Shown here one piece after another: positions 58,405 through 64,000 of a stretch of DNA of 64,000 nucleotides (positions are counted from its first letter, which is position 1; each line of letters opens with the position of its first letter). The position numbers and the translations under genes were made by a program. Source of the DNA: DAOUJI01 sp965219565 (GTDB lineage Bacteria > Chloroflexota > Dehalococcoidia > Lucifugimonadales > JAGWBF01); assembly GCA_965219565.1 (NCBI GenBank), contig OZ244780.1:868001-932000 (forward strand), given 5' to 3'. The notes below the pieces were generated by a model that searched no databases, was not told the DNA's origin, and was given only the letters and a program-made list of their open reading frames with translations.

Positions 58405-58986
58405 ATGGTAAAAAGACTTATTGAGGAAATCGCCCCAGAAACTGTGACGCAGTTGTCGATGCCACAAGAACGGGGTCCGGAAACCTATGCGATGGTCCCG
58501 GAGTCCCGCCCCGAGAAGCTAGAAAGCGCCAACGCCGGGCCCATGGCGTGCAAGACCTATTGTATCAAGGTGCACAGCGAACGGGCTCCGGAATTCATGG
58601 ACATCACGTCCCACGTTCGTGAGTGCGTGGCGGATTCCGGTGTCAGAAGCGGATTTGTGGTGGTCTATTCCAAACACACCACCGCCGCCGTAAAGATAAA
58701 TGAGAACGAACCGTTGCTGCTCCAGGACATGGAGGACTTCTTGGAGCGCATTTCGCCCCGGAACGCCTACTACCGGCACAATGACTTCGAGATTCGCAGC
58801 GCCAATATGACTGATAACGAGGCGCCCAACGGCCACGCTCATTGCCAGCACTTGTTGATGGGCGGCAGCGAGACCATACCCATAGCAAACGGCGGCATGG
58901 TGTTCGGCTCCTGGCAGAGCATCTTCGTGGTCGAACTGGACCATCCACGACCCCGAGAAGTGGTGGTCCAGGTTATCGGCCAGTGA
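58405..58986 (+). CDS. YjbQ/UPF0047 family protein
   Basis: This 193-aa protein begins at the ATG at 58405 with CGGAGGT upstream (an open frame from 58318 overlaps shc). The YjbQ core is TSHVRECVADSGVRSGFVVVYSKHTTAAVKINENEP, with the conserved HTT, then NGHAHCQHLLMGGSETIPI and GSWQSIFVVELDHPRPREV. E. coli YjbQ has weak thiamin-phosphate-synthase-like activity; its real role is unclear. An N-terminal extension of about 45 residues precedes the core. Being inside the hopanoid operon is unusual. Confidence 0.88.
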   Translation: MVKRLIEEIAPETVTQLSMPQERGPETYAMVPESRPEKLESANAGPMACKTYCIKVHSERAPEFMDITSHVRECVADSGVRSGFVVVYSKHTTAAVKINENEPLLLQDMEDFLERISPRNAYYRHNDFEIRSANMTDNEAPNGHAHCQHLLMGGSETIPIANGGMVFGSWQSIFVVELDHPRPREVVVQVIGQ

Positions 58987-59004
58987 TGAAGGGGCCAATG
59001 CGCC

Positions 59005-59898
59005 ATGGCGGACGTGGACTTGGCCTATGATGTCTGTCGCCTTATAGCCAAGCGCGAGGCGAAGAACTTCTATTACGCGTTTATTACTCTGCCGCCCCAA
59101 AAGCGGCAGTCGATATACGCTTCCTACGCTTTCTGCAGGCTTTGCGACGACGCCAGCGACGAAGACCTTCCCATTGAAGAGAAATTGGCCCGCCTGACGG
59201 AGATTCGCCGCAAGCTGTCGCTGGCGTACAAGGGAGTCATCGACGACCCCGCGGACGAGCCCGTGTTCACGGCAATAGCCGACACTGCGTCTACTTTCGG
59301 CATCCCGGAAGACTATTTTCTGGAAGTGGTGGCCGGGGTAGAAACGGACCTGACCAAGCACACCTACAACAACTTCGTCGAGCTCACGGACTATTGTTAC
59401 AAAGTGGCCTCGGTGGTGGGGCTCTGCTGCATCCAGATATTCGGATACTCAGACGAACGGGCCAAGAGCCACGCAATAGACCTGGGTGTGGCCATGCAGC
59501 TCACCAACATTCTCAGAGACGTCAAGGAGGACCTGGAGCGCGGCCGAGTCTACATTCCGCTGAACGAGATAGAGGAATTTGGATACTCCATAGAAGAACT
59601 CCGATCCGGCGTCGTCAACGAGCCCTTCAACAATCTCATGAGGTTCCAGGCCCATCGCGCCCGGACATATTTCGAGAGCGGCTTCAAACTGCTGCCCTAT
59701 CTGTCGGCCAGAGAGCGGGCGTGTCCTGCTGTCTTGGGACGGCTATACAGCCAGATACTGCGCAGATTGGAGGCCAGGAACTTTGACGTATTCGCCGGAC
59801 GGGTGAGCCTTACTGCGCGGGAGAAGTATCTGATTACGGCCAGCGCCTGGATGCGAAGCCTGCTCCCCATGGGAAGTCCTCGCTCGGAGAGTCTCTGA
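59005..59898 (+). CDS. Squalene/phytoene synthase family protein (HpnD/HpnC-like)
   Basis: Head-to-head prenyl condensing enzyme, 297 aa. The first Asp motif is CRLCDDASDE (D48-D52) and the second is NILRDVKEDLERGRVYIP. FYYAFITLPPQKRQSIYASYAF is typical. As the only such gene in the hopanoid operon it presumably makes presqualene diphosphate or squalene. No hpnC-like second copy and no hpnE desaturase are in this window, so either it makes squalene in one enzyme or the partners lie elsewhere. Confidence 0.92.
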   Translation: MADVDLAYDVCRLIAKREAKNFYYAFITLPPQKRQSIYASYAFCRLCDDASDEDLPIEEKLARLTEIRRKLSLAYKGVIDDPADEPVFTAIADTASTFGIPEDYFLEVVAGVETDLTKHTYNNFVELTDYCYKVASVVGLCCIQIFGYSDERAKSHAIDLGVAMQLTNILRDVKEDLERGRVYIPLNEIEEFGYSIEELRSGVVNEPFNNLMRFQAHRARTYFESGFKLLPYLSARERACPAVLGRLYSQILRRLEARNFDVFAGRVSLTAREKYLITASAWMRSLLPMGSPRSESL

Positions 59899-60073
59899 AG
59901 TCCTGCCCGAGCCTGGAGTCAGGCGTGAATTGCTCCCGGAACATCTATAACCCCGATGGCAAATGTGGTATGAATGTGCAGATAAGTTGGCGTGGGCATC
60001 GTCCGCCCGGTCACAACCGGCGTGGGCTGGGTCTTTCAACTCTGAGAACAATCACGGCTGGGAATGAAACGAG

Positions 60074-61042
60074 ATGGTAAAAAGCGGCGCTAAACCTACG
60101 GTCGTGGCTGTGACCGGAGCGTCAGGGTATGTCGGGACGAACCTGTTGGGCCAGCTGGAAGAAGATGAATCGCTGGGTCGCGTCTTGGCTATCGACCACA
60201 GGCCGCTGCCCATCCCCTTCCACAACGTAACCACACGGCGCATGGACATCGTCCAGGCTACGGAAGACCTCTTCAAGGACAATCACGTGGACACGGTGGT
60301 CCACTTGGCCTTCATCCTGAAGCCTGGCAGGACCCGTAAGGAAGTAGAGGCGGTCAGGAACAACAATCTGAAGGGTCTAGAAAGTGTGCTGAAGGCCTGC
60401 AGGGGTGCCAGGGTCAAGAACCTGGTCTACGTCAGTTCCCATACCGTATATGGCGCCCAACGGGCCAATCCGATACCCATCACGGAAGAAGCTTCAGTCC
60501 GTCCCTTGAAGAGGTTTCAATATTCCGAGGACAAGTCTATGGCCGAGGAGATGGTGAGGACCTTCGGCGCCGATAATCCAGAGGTAACGGTGTCGGTGCT
60601 GCGCCCTTGTGTCGTCATGGGTCCCGGGGCCGACAACTACGTCACTCGCGCGCTGTTCAAGCCTGCGCTTTTGGGAGTGGCAGGCTCGGATCCTCCGTTG
60701 CAGTTCGTCCACGAATACGATCTTGCCTCCGTTCTCCACTGTTTCATAAACAATCCATTGCCGGGCACGTACAACGTAGCCGGAGATGGAGTCATTCATT
60801 ACAGCCGGATGGCCAAGTTGTCCAATCGCAAGCTTGTCTTCCTGCCGTCTCTTATGGCCTATGGGTTGGTTGAGACGGCGTGGAAGCTGGGCATCCAGAA
60901 AGAGTCTCCTTCCGCGGGATTGAATTTTGTGCGCCACCCCATCATCATGAGCACCGCCAAACTGAAGCGGGACACTGGATATAAGTTCACGTACACGTCC
61001 ACCGACGCCCTCATGTCCTACCTGCCTGACCGGAACCCGTGA
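60074..61042 (+). CDS. NAD-dependent epimerase/dehydratase
   Basis: Extended SDR of 322 aa. VAVTGASGYVGTNLLGQL is the nucleotide-binding motif. The catalytic region has YVSSHTVYG and YSEDK (YxxxK). Later LRPCVVMGPG is typical. It follows the squalene synthase gene by 175 nt in the same direction and could belong to the lipid cluster, but that is not shown. The substrate is unknown. Confidence 0.9.
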   Translation: MVKSGAKPTVVAVTGASGYVGTNLLGQLEEDESLGRVLAIDHRPLPIPFHNVTTRRMDIVQATEDLFKDNHVDTVVHLAFILKPGRTRKEVEAVRNNNLKGLESVLKACRGARVKNLVYVSSHTVYGAQRANPIPITEEASVRPLKRFQYSEDKSMAEEMVRTFGADNPEVTVSVLRPCVVMGPGADNYVTRALFKPALLGVAGSDPPLQFVHEYDLASVLHCFINNPLPGTYNVAGDGVIHYSRMAKLSNRKLVFLPSLMAYGLVETAWKLGIQKESPSAGLNFVRHPIIMSTAKLKRDTGYKFTYTSTDALMSYLPDRNP

Positions 61043-61135
61043 TGGCGAGCGATGGACACGGCCCGCCCCTTCAAGATATTCTACGGCCCGTTGGGTTGAG
61101 CAAACGCTTCCGCAAGAAGAATTTCTGGAGGTCCG

Positions 61136-62098
61136 ATGGCCCTTTTCCTAAATGAAAGCGACGTTCGGGGACTGTTGACCATGAAGGAGTGCATCGACGC
61201 GTTGGAGACGGCGTTTATCCACTCGTCCAGCGGCATGGCTGAGAACGTTCCTCGCAGACGCATTCGACTTCCCAGGGGCTTTCTGCACCTGATGTCGGCC
61301 GCCGCCACCGCTTCCGACATGACAGGGTTCGGCTACAAGGCCTACACTACCTTCCCGCGGGGTGAAAGCAAGTTCCTCATGATGCTGTATGACGGCGGCC
61401 AAGGTGGGTTGCTGTCCGTTATGGAAGCCGGGAATTTGGGACAGATACGGACCGGGGCGGCCTCCGGTCTGGCCACCAGGTTTATGGCCTCCGAGGACGC
61501 CGACACCGTGGGCATACTCGGCACCGGGTTTCAGGCCAGGAGCCAAGTGGAAGCAATATGCGCGGTGCGACCCATTAAGCGCATCCGTGCCTTCAGTCGG
61601 AACGCTGCAAATCGCGAGGCTTTCGCTTCCAGAATGTCCCAGCGGTTGGACGTGGAGGTGACTCCTGCGACCAGCGCTGAGGAGTGCATTCGCGGCGCGG
61701 ACATCGCTGTCACAATTACGGACTCCAGGGACCCGGTGCTCATGGGCGAATGGCTCAAGGACGGGGCCCACGTCAACGCCGCTGGGGGCAACCACTGGTT
61801 GCGTCGAGAGGTCGACGAGGAGACAGTGACCCGATCATCGGTCATAGTCGTCGACGATTTAGACCAGGCCAAGGCGGAATGCGGCGACCTGATTTGGCCG
61901 GCTGAGCGGGGAGCGTTCCGCTGGACCAAGGTCGCTACATTGGCCGATCTGGTGACCAAAAAGGTCGCAGGTCGCCCGGAGGCTGCTGACGTGACGCTCT
62001 TCGAGTCCCAGGGAGTGGCCTTGGAGGATGTGGCGGCGGCCCTCCACGTATATAAGAAGGCCCGGGAAAGGGGCGTAGGCCAGGAATTGCCCTTCTGA
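61136..62098 (+). CDS. Ornithine cyclodeaminase / mu-crystallin family protein
   Basis: NAD(P)-dependent enzyme of 320 aa. Start ATG with GGAGG upstream. The family features are PRRRIRLPRGFLHLM, FGYKAYTTFPRG, AGNLGQIRTGAASGLATRFMA, the Rossmann motif VGILGTGFQARSQVEAI, and INAAGGNH-like VNAAGGNHWLRREVD. Members include ornithine cyclodeaminase, alanine dehydrogenase and imine reductases; the substrate cannot be told. Confidence 0.92.
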   Translation: MALFLNESDVRGLLTMKECIDALETAFIHSSSGMAENVPRRRIRLPRGFLHLMSAAATASDMTGFGYKAYTTFPRGESKFLMMLYDGGQGGLLSVMEAGNLGQIRTGAASGLATRFMASEDADTVGILGTGFQARSQVEAICAVRPIKRIRAFSRNAANREAFASRMSQRLDVEVTPATSAEECIRGADIAVTITDSRDPVLMGEWLKDGAHVNAAGGNHWLRREVDEETVTRSSVIVVDDLDQAKAECGDLIWPAERGAFRWTKVATLADLVTKKVAGRPEAADVTLFESQGVALEDVAAALHVYKKARERGVGQELPF

Positions 62099-62245
62099 TA
62101 GAGCCATGTTGTGGCGGCGCCTGCCTAACGTACATATAATGGGCCTGACGCTTCCAAGCTTCGTTGACAACGGCATGGTCATTTCCCTGCGATTCGGCCC
62201 CTTGGGAAACGTTATGTCGGGGTCTCTCTCGTCAAAGGAGGAACT

Positions 62246-63934
62246 ATGGCAACCGCCAGCGGCGCCGGTCTAAAGCACAAGAGCCGTGACATCACCGAGG
62301 GTCCTGACAGGGCGCCCGCCAGGGCAATGCTTCTGGCTATGGGCCTCAGCCGGGAAGACCTGGACAAGCCTTTCATTGGCATCGCCAACTTGGCCAGCGA
62401 CATTACCCCCTGCAACGTACATCTCGGCAAGCTGGTCGAGCCGGTGAGAGAAGGAGTGATTTCTTCCGGGGGCACGCCTTTCCAGTTTGGAGCCATCACC
62501 GTCAGCGACGGCATATCCATGGGTACGGAAGGGATGAAGGCATCCCTCATCAGCCGGGAGGTCATAGCCGATTCTATAGAGGTGGTCGCGTTCGGCCAGA
62601 GGTTTGACGGGTTGGTGACCATCGCCGGGTGCGATAAGAACCTCCCCGGCTGTCTCATGGCCGCCGCTCGGCTGAACATCCCGTCCGTCTTCATATACGG
62701 CGGCTCTATAATGCCAGGGCAGTTCCTTGAGAGGGACGTGAACATTCAGGACGTGTTTGAGGCCGTCGGCGCCCATTCCAAAGGAGCGATGTCGACTCAG
62801 GACTTGACCTCCCTAGAGTCCTGCGCCTGTCCTGGCGAAGGCTCGTGCGCGGGGTTGTTCACGGCCAACACTATGGCCGCCGCCATCGAGGCCATTGGGA
62901 TGTCTCTGCCGGGCGCGGCGTCCATTCCGGCCATAGACGGGCGCAGACTGTCCAGCTCTGTGGAGGCCGGCCAGGCGGTGATGAGTTGCCTGGAAAGGGG
63001 AATCAAGCCCAGAGACATAATGACCCGTCAGGCCTTCGAAAACGCCATCACTGTCGTGTCCGCGATGGGAGGCTCCACCAACGCCGTCCTTCATCTGCTG
63101 GCAGTCGCCCACGAAGCCGAGGTTGACCTGGACATAGACGACTTCGACCGCATCAGCTCCAATACTCCCTATATTGCTGACATGAAGCCGGGCGGACGGT
63201 ATGTCATGTCGGACTTGGACCGGGTGGGAGGCGTGCCCCTGGTTATGAAGCGGCTGCTGTCGGCTGGACTTCTGGACGGCAGCCAACTAACGATCACGGG
63301 AAGGACAATTGAGGAGAACTTGGCTGCCCTGGACGTGGTCGAGGACCAGCCCGTAGTGGCACATGTGGGCCAGCCCCTGGCGTCCACGGGAGGGTTGGTC
63401 ATTCTGAAGGGCAACCTGGCTCCGGAGGGCGCCGTCGTCAAGGTCTCAGCCAGCCAAGGTCACATCCAGCAGACGGGTCCGGCGCGGGTATTCGACCGGG
63501 AAGAGGACGCCTTTGCGGCCATACGGCGCCAGGAGATTCAGGCGGGAGACGTAGTGGTCATACGGTATGAGGGACCCAGGGGCGGACCTGGGATGCGTGA
63601 GATGCTGGGAGTGACGGCGGCGCTGGTCGGACAAGGGTTGGGTGAGCAAGTGGCGCTGGTGACTGACGGGCGCTTCTCGGGGGCCACTCGCGGTCTCATG
63701 GCAGGCCACATAGCGCCGGAGGCTGCGGTGGGAGGCCCCATCGGACTGGTCAACGACGGCGACATGGTCACTCTGGACATACCACGACGTTTGCTGGCTG
63801 TGGATGTTCCCGATGAGGAGATGGAACGGCGACGCCGCGCGTGGCAGGCCCCCGAGCCGCAATACACCGTCGGCGCTCTAGCAAAATACGCCCGCCTAGT
63901 CTCCTCCGCTTCTTCGGGGGCCGTAACAAGTTAG
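62246..63934 (+). CDS. ilvD: Dihydroxy-acid dehydratase
   Basis: Fe-S enzyme of Val, Leu and Ile synthesis, 562 aa. The cluster cysteines are C56 (TPCN), C129 (AGCDKNLPGC) and the Cys in EGSCAGLFTANTM. K131 of CDKN is the expected Mg-bound carbamylated lysine. VTDGRFSGATRG, with the catalytic Ser, and GHIAPEA close the active site. The AAAGGAGG site precedes the ATG. It is unlinked from ilvE in this window. Confidence 0.96.
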   Translation: MATASGAGLKHKSRDITEGPDRAPARAMLLAMGLSREDLDKPFIGIANLASDITPCNVHLGKLVEPVREGVISSGGTPFQFGAITVSDGISMGTEGMKASLISREVIADSIEVVAFGQRFDGLVTIAGCDKNLPGCLMAAARLNIPSVFIYGGSIMPGQFLERDVNIQDVFEAVGAHSKGAMSTQDLTSLESCACPGEGSCAGLFTANTMAAAIEAIGMSLPGAASIPAIDGRRLSSSVEAGQAVMSCLERGIKPRDIMTRQAFENAITVVSAMGGSTNAVLHLLAVAHEAEVDLDIDDFDRISSNTPYIADMKPGGRYVMSDLDRVGGVPLVMKRLLSAGLLDGSQLTITGRTIEENLAALDVVEDQPVVAHVGQPLASTGGLVILKGNLAPEGAVVKVSASQGHIQQTGPARVFDREEDAFAAIRRQEIQAGDVVVIRYEGPRGGPGMREMLGVTAALVGQGLGEQVALVTDGRFSGATRGLMAGHIAPEAAVGGPIGLVNDGDMVTLDIPRRLLAVDVPDEEMERRRRAWQAPEPQYTVGALAKYARLVSSASSGAVTS

Positions 63935-63969
63935 AGTCGCCAATCCAAGATTCAGAACGGAAGTTAAAG

Positions 63970-64000
63970 ATGTCTGAAAGAGTGGAAGTGGGCCTGCTGG
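63970..64000 (+). CDS. Start of a gene cut by the window edge
   Basis: An ATG at 63970, preceded by GGAAG, opens MSERVEVGLL before the sequence ends. It lies 35 nt after ilvD in the same direction. Too little is visible to name it. Confidence 0.45.
   Translation, partial: MSERVEVGLL

Noticed and set aside
59743..60051. Minus-strand 102-codon frame between the squalene synthase and epimerase genes
   Set aside because: It overlaps the real synthase gene, has no domain, and its composition looks non-coding. I see nothing else in the 59899-60073 gap.

Overview
The window is a gene-dense bacterial chromosome segment of moderately high GC with many GTG and TTG starts. It most resembles a Chloroflexota genome of the Dehalococcoidia/SAR202 type. 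The grounds are lipoproteins with Pro/Thr-rich linkers after the lipobox Cys, paralogous molybdenum-hydroxylase large subunits, hopanoid genes, several solute-uptake ABC systems, and housekeeping genes scattered among catabolic ones. This placement is inference from gene content; no rRNA or ribosomal protein gene is present to confirm it.

Layout. 1-5737 (minus): a five-gene oligopeptide/dipeptide-type ABC importer whose last ATPase runs off the left edge. 6082-11178: a lipoprotein alpha-carbonic anhydrase (minus), a Mo-hydroxylase large subunit with a MoaD/ThiS-like protein (plus), and a matrixin-like secreted protease with a membrane-anchored partner (minus). 11295-12504: cysH behind a long structured leader, then tRNA-Leu(CAA). 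12657-17650: a zinc alcohol dehydrogenase, a small unknown protein and a glycine-betaine ABC importer. 17828-20949: a second Mo-hydroxylase large subunit and an SDR. 20974-23056: an accessory islet with a small coiled-coil membrane protein, an orphan HigA-like antitoxin and an EVE-plus-nuclease-like protein. 23200-30143 (minus): a ThDP enzyme, then the run ilvE-plsY-membrane protein-PAP2-like-leuS in transcription order. 30289-35535 (plus): a ComEA-like protein, an ECF sigma/anti-sigma pair, a copper P-type ATPase and a glutaredoxin-like protein. 35727-40229: an AapJQMP-type amino acid importer. 40405-43523: a UGSC-family selenoprotein with in-frame UGA and a SECIS-like hairpin, its conserved neighbour, a two-thioredoxin-fold disulfide oxidoreductase and ribH. 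43708-48341: a tandem-repeat acidic lipoprotein, HicAB with a 31-bp palindromic operator, a metal-hydrolase-like protein, tilS and a histidine phosphatase. 48623-51876: a beta-propeller/LRR lipoprotein and a malate/L-lactate dehydrogenase family enzyme. 52278-59898: a compact hopanoid operon (prenyl synthase, hpnH, hpnG, hpnA, shc, a YjbQ-family gene, squalene/phytoene synthase). 60074-64000: an epimerase, an ornithine cyclodeaminase-like enzyme, ilvD and the first codons of another gene.

The most striking item is the UGSC selenoprotein at 40405-40944. An ordinary gene caller would split it into two ORFs, but TGA lies exactly at the first position of the UGSC motif and a perfect 7-bp stem-loop begins 13 nt after it. 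Other points of interest are the solitary EVE-nuclease candidate, the cysH leader with its own promoter and terminator hairpin, the HicAB operator, and several families of dispersed palindromes.
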